From positions 25,842-89,841 of the forward strand of contig VWPU01003973.1 of assembly GCA_013398955.1 (NCBI GenBank): 64,000 nt of DNA. Direction: 5' to 3'. The DNA is from Callaeas wilsoni (taxonomy: Eukaryota; Chordata; Aves; Passeriformes; Callaeidae). Position 1 is the stretch's first letter; every line of letters begins with the position of its first letter. This document shows positions 12,108 to 47,600 of this stretch, one piece after another. The translations under genes and the position numbers were made by a program. The notes beneath the pieces were generated by a model, which worked only from the letters and a program-made list of their open reading frames with translations, was not told where the DNA came from and did no database searches.

Positions 12108-12257
12108 AGAGTTATGAAACATTGTTGTACACTTTAAAGCACCTGCTGATTCTATACATCTTCAATGAGTTTAGAATCAGCAGGTGCTTTAGAGTTATGA
12201 AACATTGTTGTACACTTTAAAGCACCTGCTGATTCTATACATCTTCAATGAGTTTAG
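12108..12257 (+). repeat. 67-bp direct repeat flanking an inverted arm (alternative hairpins)
   Basis: A 67-bp unit at 12108-12174 is repeated without mismatch at 12191-12257. The 16-bp spacer, with a few flanking bases, is the reverse complement of part of the unit. The 20-base segment at 12172-12191 pairs perfectly with 12135-12154 (17-nt loop) or with the identical 12218-12237 (26-nt loop). If transcribed, the central arm can form either of two mutually exclusive hairpins. It lies within the inferred RIGI 3'UTR. Template switching at replication is a plausible origin. Confidence 0.9.
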
Positions 12258-12689
12258 TATTCAGTATTTCTGGAACCAAAACCAAATGCATTTTAAGTTT
12301 ACTTTCTGTATTTAACAGTATGGTAAGATAGATATGTGCAAGAATTATGTTACAAAACACCTGAACTAATTAAAAAAAAAACAACAAAAAACCAAACCAA
12401 AACACCCCCCCCAACCCTAATTTAAGAGTTCAAAACAATAAACCTAAATTTATGAGTTCAAAAATTAATTTAAACTACCTAAATCCTACTCAGTGAGGCT
12501 TGCGGTGTTCTTATAACGTGTTGTGTGGCATTAAAAGCAAAAGAACTTTGTAAGCACTGCTTCATGTTCCACCCCAGTCCATGCCTTTTACTGTGAAAGC
12601 TGTATGCACTGTACAGGAAGGCTGAATCTCAGTCCTACAGTAATTTCCTCTGTACTTAGTTTTTACCTAAAAGGAAACACAGAACAATG

Positions 12690-12695
12690 AATAAA
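12690..12695 (+). terminator. RIGI: Candidate RIGI polyadenylation signal AATAAA
   Basis: A canonical AATAAA hexamer about 1.5 kb after the RIGI stop is followed within 25 bases by a GT-rich stretch. Another AATAAA at 12437 lies in A-rich sequence. Use of this site is inferred. Confidence 0.45.
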
Positions 12696-12715
12696 GATGG
12701 TTTATGTTTAGATAA

Positions 12716-14876
12716 TGCCTCCCCTCCAAAAATACTAGGAACAAAATACTTTTGAAAAAGGCTGGTTTAGCACTGTCAGATTAAAAGTACATGGAAAAAT
12801 CACAGTTCTTAGGTATCAGATTGCTCTGTGAAAGGACCATCTGCTTTGAGACTCTTGGCATGAAAAATAATCAGTCCAAAATTCCACAGTTTATAGTAGT
12901 AACTACTGGGAAGCTGAACTTGGGAAGTTTTGGTATTTTCCTACTCTTTGAACACAAGGATTTCAGACTAAAACAACTTTGCAATTCAGCCTAAATGAGT
13001 ACTAAAGGTTGATAGGATAACACATTAATAAGAATTCAGCTTGATACAAGAAGGCCTTCCTTCAGTACACAGTGGAGATGGGAGGGTGGGGAAGAACACC
13101 AGCACTCCATTTGGCCTTTGAGAATATCTGATTTTTTTTTTTTTTTTTTTTAAATTGAAAAGGAAATTGCGTATTTCTTTCTAAGATTACTACCATATTA
13201 ACAACGCTGTTCACAGAACAACAGCTATGGTTGGGAGGGACCTCTAAAGGTCATCTTGTGACCCAAGGGAGTGCCCAGGACAATGTCTAAATGTCCAGAC
13301 AGCATCTGAACATCTTGAAGGATGGAGACACCACAACCTCTCTTGGCAATTTTCTCCTGTCAGTGCTTGGCCCCTCTGAGTGAAAAAGTGTTTCTTGTCA
13401 TTCACAGGGAACATCCTGTGTTTCACACTCTTTGTGGCCACTGCTTCTTGCTCTGTCATTAAGCACCACTGAAAAGAGCCTGGCTGCATATTCTTTTGTG
13501 CCCTCCATTCAGACACCTGTACACAAACAGCAGAGATACCCCTGAGCCTTCCCATCACTAGACTAAATAGTCCTGGCTCTCAGCTTCTCCTCATGGGAGA
13601 CACTTCAGATCCTGCAACATTGTGGTGGGCCTCTGATGGATTTACTAGAGGGGCTCTGTCATAAGCAATAGCCTGTTTCAGGTACAGTGCAATATCTGTG
13701 CCCTCCTTAAGTTTCTTCTTTCATAACTATTTTAATAGCTGGTTTTTATCCAGAAACAGCCAGACCTGACTGCACTAAAAACACATTAGGAAATTACTTT
13801 GAAGTAATTTATCCACTATGTTAATTGTTGTGGCAGTAGCTGTAAATACAGTTAAGAGTGAGAATTAGTACTATAACCTTATCTCTGAGTAAGAGTAGTT
13901 TGTTATCCCTGTAAATATATTCACATGGCATTGTGGATTGGGCAGTCACTGACTGCACCGAGTGCATGAATGTAAGTACTGGTTGCTAACGGCCATAGAA
14001 ATTGCTGACAAGGATCTTGAAAGTGTGGAGATTGTCTTCTTGAGGGCACAAAACAGATGGAATTATATCATGCCAGTACTTTGTTAGGTTACAGAAGACT
14101 GCCAGTATCTGACAGTATTTGTATTCATTCTATCTCATGCAGACTTGTCAAAGAAACTAGAATTAAAACATGGAAAGTCAGGACCTGTATGATTCTTTTC
14201 CTGCAGGGACAATGAAAAGACTGTAACTCCAAGTTTTGCTCTGCATCCCAACACTAAGGATAAAATGACAGAAACCACCAAACTTTTTAAAAATAAATTT
14301 AATTTTATCCATTAGAAATATCCCCAATAAGTCCACCTTTCCACAAAGGCTTAGATTTTAAACAGAGTTCACATTTTTTAAAATTAATAAACAGCTAAAT
14401 AATTTCAGTATTAGACTCAGATTCTGTTTAACTGAATAAGAAAGCAAGTCAGTGTCAGGTCATCAGGAAGGAATAAAATTTTTTTTAAACTGTCAGTTAA
14501 TTTCTAGAACACTGATATGAGCATAGAACTTAACTTCAGAGTTGAACTAAGTGGATCAAATACATTAAATCAGCAGATGATCTTCAATGGTTCTACAGAT
14601 GCCAGCAGTATTTTAATGACTTTTGCACTGTATTCTAAGGTAAGTCAAGCCAACTGCCATACAAAACAGTTAATAATGCTGTTTACTTTATATGGGTGTG
14701 TCCAGTTTCCTGATACACAGAAAAATTTGGCACTGTAAACAGGCTTTCTAATACAATCCACAGAAAAAAATTGTTCACTTTATGGTTCACACTTTGAAAT
14801 GCATGATTACTATAGTTTCATTGTGCTCAGGAGAAGCAGGCTTGTACCTGGACCTTTTTGCTTAATTTTTTTTTAA
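12716..14876. other. Convergent RIGI/ACO1 spacer and ACO1 3'UTR
   Basis: No coding exon is seen. It holds the CR1 fragment at 13211-13655, a T run near 13130, and AT-rich sequence. On the minus strand, which carries the ACO1 3'UTR, no AATAAA was found in this stretch; an ATTAAA lies at 14298-14303, so the ACO1 cleavage site may be near 14.28 kb (weak inference). Confidence 0.45.
13211..13655 (-). mobile_element. CR1 LINE 3' fragment, antisense
   Basis: It starts TTCACAGAAC, then GGGAGGGACCTCTAAAGGTCATC, and continues with CCCCTCTGAGTGAAAAAGTG, AGCTTCTCCTC and GGGCCTCTGATGG; all correspond to reverse-complement CR1. It lies in the gap between the convergent RIGI and ACO1 3' ends. Confidence 0.85.
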
Positions 14877-37423
<22,547 letters not shown>

Positions 37424-37673
37424 GGTTGCTGAAGACCCTTAGTGTCCCTAAAACAAAAGAAAAATCAAAGATATTTTCATGACATCTGTCCTGCATACAA
37501 AGTACATGTCCCACAGTCTACAAGGTATCTATCCCACACATGAAAGCCTGTACCAGAGGAAAAGATCAGGCATTCCCTTTCCACCACAAACCTACTTCTA
37601 ACACATCCTCAGAGATAAAAGGTCTGAAGGAAGATAAAAGTATTATGAAAAATATGGATACACTATATGCTTT

Positions 37674-38098
37674 AGAATCATAGAATCTTAAAAGCTGGAA
37701 ACAACCTCTAAGATCATCGAGTCCAAGTGTTAACTGAGCACTGAGGTATCCACCACTAAACCATGTCCTCAAGTGCCACATCCACACACCTTTTGATGAT
37801 GAATCCATCACTTCCCTGGGCAGCCTATTACAATGACTGGAATAAATTTTTCCTAATATCAAATATAAAACTCCCCTGGTGCAGCTTGAGAACATGTCGT
37901 TTCATCCTGTCACTGGCTGCCGGGGAGAAGAGACTGACCCCACCAAGCTATACCCTCCATTCAGGCAGTTGTAGAGAGTGAGAAGGTCACCCTCGAGCCT
38001 CCTTTTCTCCAGGCTGAACAACCCCAGCTCCCTCAGCCACTCCTCACAGAACCTGTGCTCCGGCCCCTTCACCATCTTTGGTGCCCTTCTCTGGACAC
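37674..38098 (-). mobile_element. CR1 LINE 3' fragment, antisense
   Basis: It begins AGAATCATAGAATCTTAAAA, then TCCCTGGGCAGCC, AGGTCACCCTCGAGCCTCC, TTTTCTCCAGGCTGAACAAC and CCCAGCTCCCTCAGCC, the typical reverse complement of a CR1 3' region. It sits 230 bases upstream of ACO1 coding exon 1, in intron 1, same sense as the gene. Confidence 0.93.
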
Positions 38099-38217
38099 AA
38101 TTTCACTAAAGAAATTCAATGTCTTCATTATTCTCTTCTTTATGGTGTTTCGAGACAGTCATTTGTGCCTCTGTGGTTCACAAACCACCATGACAATATA
38201 GTCCCATTTCTTATATG

Positions 38218-38805
38218 TGTTGTGGTTTAACCCCAGGCAGCAACTAAGCACCCCACAGCCACTCCCTCACTCCTTTCTGGTGGGATCAGGAAGAGAATTA
38301 GAGCAGCAAAACTGAAAAAATTCACGGGTTGAGATAGAGGTAGTTTGATAGATAAGGCAAAAGCTAGACCTGCAAGCAAAGCAAAACAAGGAATTCATCT
38401 GCCTCCTCCATGGAGAGGCAGGTGTTCAGCCGTGTCCAGGACAGCAGGGCTCCATGACGCCTCACATTGACTTGGGAAGATAAAAACCATAACCCTGAAC
38501 ATCTCCCTCTTCCTTCTCCTCACAGCTCTATATGCTGAGCATGATGCCATATGCTGTGGGATACCCCTTGGGTCGGTTTGGGCCAGCTGTCCCAGCTGTG
38601 TCCCCTCCCAGCTCCTTCCACACCCCCAGGCTCCTCGCTGGTGGGGTTGGTGAGGAGCAGCGAAGGCCTTGGCTCTGTGTAAGCCCAGCTCAGCAGTAAA
38701 GAAAATATCCCTGTGTTATCAACCCTGTATCCAGCACAAATCAAAAACATAGCCCCATACTAGCTGTTAGGGACACAATTAACTGTATCCCAGCCAAAAC
38801 CAGCA
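38218..38805 (-). mobile_element. Endogenous retrovirus solo LTR (ERVL-like)
   Basis: On the plus strand it runs from TGTTGTGGTTTAACCCCAG to AGCCAAAACCAGCA; the reverse complement begins TGCTGGTTTTGGCTGGGAT and ends GGGGTTAAACCACAACA, so TG..CA termini are present. This matches a high-copy LTR family of neoavian genomes. Sense-strand features are GCATATAGAGC (TATA-like) and TGAACACCTGCCTCTCCATG. No gag, pol or env sequence flanks it, and no clear target-site duplication is visible. It is about 590 bases long and fairly complete. Confidence 0.85.
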
Positions 38806-41215
38806 GAAGTGGCGTTGATATAAAGCTAAACAGACAGGCATTTGCATTCAAAATCAAAAACAATTAAACAAAAGCAGAAAACACTACTGTTTTGAGATAG
38901 AAAGATTAAGATTACAAATGCTATCAGAGACAAAAAGAACCGTCTTAATTTCAGAAAGATTTGTTAAGGTCACCAGCAAAAAGAAAATTTACATATGCTC
39001 TATTGTAAACATCATTTTAGTTTGAGGTATTTTCTTTTTTTCTTGTTGCTCACTGGGTTTTGTGGTTTAATAGTTTGCTGGATAAAGCATTCCTCTGGGA
39101 CCTAGGACTTTTAGAGTTCACATACAGAGGTTAAAGGACCCTGAGATATTCCCCATATCAAGGCCAACTAGCAGAAAGGGGCCTAAATTCATTACAGAAA
39201 TATCTCTTAATCTCCACAAAAGGTTAACCATATGCAAACTACCTAATGGAACACTTCCTAGGACACACTGAAGACCTGAACTCTGCACAAGTCTCTTCTG
39301 GAAGCATTGGCTTAGGCCAACACATGCCAAGGATCAAGCTAACAATTTAACAGTGAGAACAATTCTCTTGCAGTGCCTGGCAACATTCCCAGTCACGATT
39401 AAAATTTTTTTAGAAGAGAGATAATAGCAGGCCTGATTTCTGGATCTGCTGTTTTCCCAGAGTACTGTTCCTGTCTTCATTCAAGTAACATTATCTTCTC
39501 TTGCCCCAGTTTTTCAAACAAGAAAACTCACAATAAGGCAGGAAATACATGACAGGCCTTGGAGACCGGTGCAAAAGGATGCACAAAGTCCAGTATTTGT
39601 TAAAAATAGACAAAGCAAGGCCAAAGAATTAATTTATTCATCTCACCTGCTAGTTTCTTGGAATGTTCAGGAAATACTACTACGTGGAACACATTCATGG
39701 GGGGTTTTTAAAGTATTCCAGTATTTTCGAAAGTCAGAATTCATGTATTTAGAAGACAACCAAGGAGAAATAGCAGAAATGGTAACAAAAGAAGCTCCAG
39801 CATGTAAAGCAGCAAGATAATGTGAAAGAAAGAAAAATTTCCAGAAGTCTTTCAAAGAAAACAATGGATATTTCTTGAGAAAAAGCTGAATGCCCAGGGA
39901 GGCTGGAAGGTTGGCAAATGAACAGACTGCAAACACACACAAAACCTCAAATCTATCACCTCTCACATTTCCACTAACAAGTTATTTTCTGAAACTCCTC
40001 TTCCCAGCTTTGCAGATACTCATCCTGTACACAAGCCCCTAAAGTTTTAGGTGTCATGATCTTTAAACAGCATGAACTACTAGCTATTCCTTTAAGCAAA
40101 CTCTGTGCTTCTACAACTGAGCAGTTCTAGAATTTCTTCCTTCCTCTTCTTACTAGCTACCTTCTCGTTAAGATTTACTTTTTTTTATTTCACTATGAGA
40201 ACTTTATTTTATGCATATCCATTTCTCATGGGAAAGTCTAAGAGTAGCTGTAGATAGAAAATATTCAGATATCCCCAGACAGACAAAGCAGATCATTAAT
40301 TTGATATGACCATGAGTCCACTGCACTCAGTTCACATATTCTCATTCAAGTATAAATTGCAGCTCAAACATTTTCCATCCAAGTCCATGTCTTGGCAAAT
40401 CAGAGCAGAAATTCAAGATGTTATGACACATTATCTACATGTTAATATTACTTTACCAGACATCATGCTCTTCCCTGAACAGAGTTTTTTTAGTTCACAG
40501 TATGAGATACTTCAGTACAAATCTCCTCTCATCAGTGAGTTACACAAATAAGCCAAACTGTGGGCTGACCAAGGCCTAATCACAAGTTCTCTTCATCTGC
40601 CTGGTCACACTGACATGAACAACTGTGTTACAAACCTGGAAGCCATTCAGAAATACCTTAAAAGAAGTAAAATCTCTAGAAAAAATACCAACTAGCAGCA
40701 TTGCTGTAGCAAATTTCACAGAGCCAGGGAAGCCTCAGTCATACCACCTACTTCTTCCACACAGTAAATTATAAACCAAGTGGCCACGGCTCAGAATTCT
40801 AAACTAGTGATCTGGCAAAAAGAAGTCTGGGGGCAATATTCTGCACACTGAGTATACCAAAATTTTTAAAGTCATCCTCGCAATAGATACAGGTTAACTT
40901 TTTGGTTAACTTGATACAGGTTAACTTGGGATTGCAGCACAGAAAATTTATTCATGTTTTGCAGGCACTGAAATGTAAATACGCAAACACGGGGAGCAGA
41001 CATCTGTGTGCCTGGAACTGGTATAGCACGCAAGGTCACACACAGGGACCATGGCCAGTGCGTGACCACATCAGTACCTGCTCAGACATACCAAAACAAG
41101 CGCTTGATCTTCGGCCCAACAACCTTAAAACTGTTTGTGTGGAGATTACATAAGAAATTGTGGATTATTCACACCTGAAAATGCAGAGTAGGATTTTAAA
41201 AGGAGCATCTCATTA

Positions 41216-41355
41216 CTGACACAGACTCACAGATTATGAGTTGGAAGGGATGTACGAGTCCAAAGTCCAAGTGAATGGCCCATATGGGGTTCTAAGCCAG
41301 AACTTTGGCATTATTAGAACCATGCTCTGACCAATCGAGCTAATCTCAGAGTACT
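41216..41355 (-). mobile_element. tRNA-Ile-derived SINE with CR1-like tail (TguSINE1-like)
   Basis: Read on the minus strand, the head AGCTCGATTGGTCAGAGC corresponds to the D arm (A box) of tRNA-Ile. GGTTCTAATAATGCCAAAG matches the anticodon region and a decayed B box follows. It then runs into ACTTGGACTTTGGAC and CCCTTCCAACTC with a CTGTGAGTCTGTGT tail, the CR1 3' end that supplies LINE priming. Arms mismatch, so it is not a functional tRNA gene. Confidence 0.8.
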
Positions 41356-44300
41356 GGAACCTTATTGAAGGGTTGCATGACTTGTATGAAGTGTACCAGA
41401 CAAATAACAGCTTTAATTTAGCCCTTCCTTGGTGCCTACTATTAAAATTCTGAGAACACACACAATTTGGCCCATACTAATGCTGATCATCTTTAAATCT
41501 GAACTCCCTGTCAATATTGTTTTCTAGTCACCTTGTTACATCAATGCAGTAGCGTATTACTGTGCCACCAGAGTCAATCTCTTGTTAGAGTACATCTCAA
41601 CTCACCCCAACTGCACATCAGCTCACCACAGAAAGTCTGATTTCTGTTTTTTCTCTCTCCCCCAGAGAAGCAGAAGTGCAGAAAGACTGTAACCATGAAT
41701 ACCAGGAGGGGCAAATTTATTTGGATAAGGCCAAAACTTTCCAAACACAAAAAAAGGAAGCTGTTTTTTGCAAACACAACATCTTGCCCTGTAGAGAATG
41801 AACCCTTGGCCACAACAGCTGTCTCTTGCTGCTTGTATCCTTATAAATAACACAGGACAGTTCAAATTTCTCTGGAAACACAAGTTTTACATTGTGATAC
41901 TCTAAAAAAAAGCTTTTGAACAAACAAAATCTTAGTACAACATTCCTCACTTCATCTGTATTGAGTGTGCCAGCAAACTCAGCTTTCACCATGAGACCTC
42001 AGCTGTTCAGGAGCACCAAAGGATCATTGCAAAGATGCCTACTGGCTGTAGTGTCTGTGGGGATCCTTGTGTGTCCTGAAGGACACCATTCGATGATCAT
42101 GACATAAGAAACACGCACAAGTCCAAGAGGACAGAAGGAAAAAAGTGTCTGTCTATCCTGTTTCATTCCTCTGTTCTTCTCTTACTCATTAATCAACTAC
42201 ATCAGATACATTCAAAGCATATTAAAGTCTCATGCAGATCTCCACAAAAGGGATTTAAGTAAGTAACTTGAAAGAACATTCATAGGAGACTTCAACATAT
42301 GTTGCATGTGTTCTTTCACATCTTCAGCTGTTCTAACTTTTCTGAGATCTAACATAAACACAGGACTAGTCATATCAGAACAACATTGATTGGAAAAGGA
42401 CTTAGTTCAGTTTAAAGCAATTCTTGATTGACAGTGACTCACTGAATCTTCTTCAGATCCCTTTAAAAGCAGTTGAGTAACTTGGAACAATGATAACAAA
42501 CAAATTTTACTGAAATTAATGGAATTGAAAAAACATCATAATAAATCCTCTAATTTTGCACTTGCAGAAATTATCTCATGAAGATCATCAAGATGGAAAA
42601 AATTTATTTAGTGCCTTGCTGTATCTGAGAAAAAGTCTGAAAACTGTTCTAGACATCACTTTATAACATACTATTCTACTCTCTTTAGAGTTGAAGGTGA
42701 AACTGAATACAGCTAGTCAGACTAAAAGCAGCAATCTCTCATCACAAAAAAAAAAAAATTATTTTTAAAAAGCACAGCTGCACTTATACTAATTGGTGGT
42801 AAAGAGATCCATACTATCAACAATATATATCGGTTTGGGGTTTTTTAGGGATATCAGAGCATCCCACTCATCTCTCACCATCCAGAAAAAGAGAAAACTG
42901 TAGCACACAGAGTAGCTTCCTGCTAAAATACATGCTGACAGTAAATCATGCTCTTTCTGTAGCACATGACACAAATGTTTACAAAAGACTCATGATTAGT
43001 AATAATCACATTTACTACAGAAGTGCCTGAAGACAAACCAAGGACACAGATTGTTTGACCTGCAGAAAGGAAAAAAGGCTCTGGATGAGACAACTTCTGT
43101 CTAAACTTCAGGCCATAAAATAGGAACAGAACAGCCACGGTTATTCAGTATTTTAGTACAGACACATATTTAATCTCATTTGGAGAAAGGGAACATGTTT
43201 CCACAATTGCTTTTTCTATTCCATTTTTGATTTCTTAGTTGCTGTCTTTCCAATTATGAAAGGGTGCCTAAATTATTAATGATAAGAGGTTAATTTTAGA
43301 CATCTCTTCATAAAACTAAATGCCTAGTATCTTAACTAAAACAGATTTCAAGCTCTTTTCCCTGAAATGTTAGCAAATTCTTGGCCACCACTGGGAAGCA
43401 CACACTGAGCAAAAAAGCAGTTTAATTTGGACATTTTACCAGACTCTGGAAATGCTAAAAGAGATTACACTCAGGCAAAGCAAAGATGCAATTTTATCAG
43501 TCATCGAGAAAAAGGGGAAGGCTAGACCTGTTGGTACTTGCAGGAAATTTGTGAAGAAACATGACAAAATATGATGTTTCTGTGATGAAACTTTCAACCG
43601 AAAACTGTGAAAAAAAGAGGTGAGCTGGCAGGATCACCATAGTAAAAGTCCTTGCCCAGTTATAAGGCAGGACCTAGGCAATATCCATGGCCTTGCTTGA
43701 AAAACGAAAGATTTTTCATCCCTGCTGCATCTGATCTTACCACCTCCCGCTGCAATTATCACTCCTACACCCACAAGTTATTTCCCTTGGTTTTGTCCAC
43801 TCAAATGACTGCCATTGTATGCATCTGTACTTAGCTGCCAGGTCTGCAACAAGAACCTCCAAATAGCAAAAACAAGCAACTTAAAAAAATCTAAGCAGAG
43901 CTGCAGCAGAGCAGCAGGCTACTGAGTTATAAATCTGCATCATAGTATTGAGCATGCACTTTGCAACATTACTAGCAGTTACATACAGCTGAACAGGACT
44001 TCTTTAATTAAGGGCTATTGCTCAATTCCCCAGAGCCTCTAAATCTTACATAGCTCTTCTCATGGTTTCACACTCTACTCAGCAGTGGGCCTCCATTAGA
44101 AATGCTGATGACTACTTCCAGTTTACCTAAGTTATAGATGGCATAGCCATGAATAAAGATCCCTAAGCAGGTCCACCATGTAGGAACTTCCATCAAATTG
44201 GAATTGCAGCATGCAATTCTGTGCATGCGTACCTTGCCTGAAAATCAAGGAAGGAGAATACCCATGTTAAGCACGTCGACAAAACTCTGCATTTTTGATA

Positions 44301-44504
44301 TGGAAAGGCAACCTCTTCAGTATCAGTCAGATGTTTAAAGTAGTAAAACAAGTAAATCCATAATTCAGGCCAGTTTAGAAAGAAAATCCTAATAAATACA
44401 TTTGTGTGGCAGGAATGTTTTTTAGTTTTAATATCCAAGTTGCCTAAGAAAAATGTTTTTGTTACCCTGGGTAAATGGATGGACAGATACAGATGACCAG
44501 ACAC

Positions 44505-44600
44505 ACAACAACACAACAACAAAAAACCCCTTTTACCCATCAAAAAATGGCAAAAACCCAACCAAATAAACCAAAAGCAAATAAAAACCTCAAGCCCACA
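44505..44600. repeat. A-rich low-complexity tract
   Basis: This is a stretch of ACAACAAC and AACCAAATAAA-type sequence in ACO1 intron 1. No coding or regulatory signal is recognised. Confidence 0.7.
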
Positions 44601-47600
44601 CATGCCCCCAGAATTTGGATAGACTTCAATGCCAGAAGTAGAACAAGCAGAGTCTTGTTTTATAAAAATATAAAATGCTATAATTACTTTTGGATGTACA
44701 AAGAACAGATGAGTGCAATTACTGTTGCAATAAACACAGGTTTCTTGTTTTGATTTAGAGAAGCTCTTACTATTTAACACTTACTCTACCTGTGGCAGGT
44801 AAGGCCACTATGTAACTGTTGCATTGCTGCTAACAGGCAGTGAGGAGATTTCACTGGTTAAAGAGGCTGGCGAAACAATCTTTGTGTTTCTTCATGACAA
44901 AGTCCATCACAACATATAGATCCTTAAACAGAAGTCCACTAACAATTTGATGACTGAGCAACTATTCTGCCAGCATAGACTACATCAGTATTCCACAGTG
45001 GAAAAAATGCAAGAAGGAGGGTTTTTTAAACAATCTCTAGGCAAAGTTTCAGGGAGCCCATTTCAACATTAATGCTCAAGAAGAATACTGCACTGGAACA
45101 AATAGAGCTTTGGATTGCAGATGTTCCTGCTTTCTCTTGCTGCCTGAAACTTTTGACTGCAATAGTAAAATACTTATTTATTCAGATCCATAAAGTGCTA
45201 AACTTCCAATGCACTGAATAGGTTGCTAATTGCATATTCCCACAATCTGTGTATTTCACAGGCTGTCATAAGTGTTCTGTCCATTTCACTTTTTTAGCAA
45301 TGCTGTATCACACCTATTGGAACTGAAAGTTTAGGTCAGAGATCAAGTTTGTGAAATCAAACATTTAGGTCTTACAGTAACTCCAGCTTCAAGTGAGCTG
45401 GATCTTTAGATGCATGCCCAGTTCCAAGATGTAGACATTAAACCCCTACAAGTCATCCCTCCAGAAAGCCAAATGCCACCCCCTCCCTCACCTCAACACA
45501 GGTATTGTGCACTTACAACTCAGAGGGACAGACACAACACTTCTCTCATGCAGATCTCACCAGCCGTTCGTAACCCAGGCAAGTACATGTGTAGTGTGCT
45601 CTCACGTGCTCTCAGGCAGACTTTGAAATGCAATCTAGTCTTCACAAAATCCAGATCATAATTAAGCAGGTCTAAGTGTTAAGGGAATGCTTTGTCAGCA
45701 CACTCACCACTGAGCGCCCCAGATAAAAGCAGAGACCAATTTTCCTTTTTTGCTACAGGAAAACGAGCAGCGTTACGCCCGAGAATAAAGGGAAGCTCAT
45801 CTGGAGACTACCAAACACTGAAAAATGAAGTTTTTTCCCCACCTCCTGAAAGAGTAGCTGTGAACTTTAACCTACTTCCTACCTCTATACAAACCTGCTG
45901 CTTTTTTACCCTATGCTAGTACTCTTAGACTGTTCACTAACAAATATGCAGCTCGGACCAGTTTTAACAAAGAACTAGCTTTCAGTGTTTGTTAGAAAAA
46001 ACCCAAAACCAACATGGAAGCACTGCAAGAAGTGTGGAATACAGGGAGTGTGTACAAAGATTTGGTCTGAAATTTTGGTTCAATTTCAAAAGGCAGGATT
46101 AAAAGACATCTCAGTATTGCTCTGTCAGTTTCAAATGACTCCTGTCAAGGGTGAAGAAACGCAGCAGAGGTGCATGGGAAAGGCAAAGAAAATGAGAGTA
46201 TTGTGAATCAGCTCTGTACTCATGCCATTACCATTATACCAGCTCTACAAACTGCTCTCTCTCTGCACCTTGAAAACTCATTTTCTGCAACTTGAAATCT
46301 GAACTGTTTCGGAGCTACCAGAGATATGTAGGCGGAAGGATTCCTTCCAGGATGAAGAACTGTTGAGACAATTACTACTGCTGTGAAATAATCTGACACT
46401 GTGGGGTCCTAACTTGTCACACCATTTCAAGACAAATTCTGAATTTGTGGTCTGGAAATAAAGATAATTTTCTCACACCAGAAACTGCTGCCTGAAATCT
46501 TGGCAGCTTTTCAACTACTCATGTAGATGAATCCAGCTTTCAAACACCCATGGCTGCAGTCTGTAAGAACAAGTATGTGTCTGATACAATTTCATGAACT
46601 CGAACTAGCTGTTAGCAGAGTTTACTGGCTGAGCTCCCTAGGGAGGCAAATTAAGTTCCACTAAACATTTTTAAATCAACTTTTTCATAACAGTTTTCAC
46701 ACAGAAAAGGTAGGCAAAAAAACCCCCAAACAACCAAAATTAACACCCTCTTTCACAAGCATCTGAAGTCCTGACCCTAGAGCTGTGGGATGTCCCAATT
46801 CTTCCAAGGAAGTGCCAACTACCTAGAGGAAACTTTCTGAATTAACTATTAACCCTAAGGTAGCAGTGAAGGCAAAAACCCTGAAAAAAATGTATCTCCT
46901 TTTCACGCAATTAAGACTCCTCTCTACCTTCTCTATATTTCAAGACACAAAGGGACCACTCTTCAATTTCCATCTTTCTGCTTAGCTTAAGTGGATTATT
47001 ACTCCAAGGAGGGAGTAAATTTCCAGCTCTTACATGGTTAAATCCTGCAGTGAGAGTCTGTGCTGGAAAACACTAGCAAAAGAGATTTGCTCCATTTCTT
47101 ACTATTCAAATATTATTTCTTCTCTAATTTTCTGCATTTATTGTTTTGGCTCTTTCAACACTACTATAAAAACTTCACCAAATAGTATCAAAGTTAGAGT
47201 GTATCATTCTCTGGCCACAGACAACCAGAGAGAAAGAAAGGTGCTAAATTACAAATGTGATATGATAAAAACCTGCAGTTTTTTATGGTCTTTTCAATTC
47301 AGTAATAGTCTGCATTACATACTCCGTAAAGTACTGCTAAGTGATCAGACTTCTTTTTATGTGGAAAGCTTCTCCAGAAATCTCCTCTATCTTACAAAGT
47401 CTGAGATGAGTAAAGTATTGATTATTTTCCTAATAACTCCTCACACACACCACAGATCCTGGAAGGCACAAGACTCAGCTGCACTTCCTACTCTATGCCC
47501 ATTACACTTCTCTTACTTTCTTTGAAGCAGTAACAATCCCCAGAAGTTTATTAGGACATTCTGATGAAATACAATTGCTTTTAAGCAAAGCAATTACTAA

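Larger units (their letters stand above)
11169..12715 (+). other. RIGI: RIGI 3' untranslated region (end inferred)
   Basis: This stretch follows the RIGI stop and has no further coding exon. It is AT-rich with several homopolymer A runs (near 11425 and 12370). It contains the duplicated hairpin region at 12108-12257. AATAAA hexamers occur at 12437-12442 and 12690-12695; the second is followed by a GT-rich stretch and is the better cleavage candidate. The end is an inference from sequence only. Confidence 0.55.

Noticed and set aside
38218..38805. Possible full provirus
   Set aside because: Only one LTR is present, with no retroviral coding sequence on either side.
41276..41350. Possible tRNA-Ile gene
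   Set aside because: Stem pairing and the B box are degraded and the sequence continues into a CR1-like tail, so it is a SINE copy.
44193..44780. 195-codon open frame on the minus strand in ACO1 intron 1
   Set aside because: No domain recognised, it overlaps A-rich low-complexity sequence, and it is not flanked by splice sites fitting ACO1 phases.
47034..47525. 163-codon open frame on the plus strand in ACO1 intron 1
   Set aside because: Composition is that of AT-rich intron sequence, with no motif, promoter or homology that I can name.
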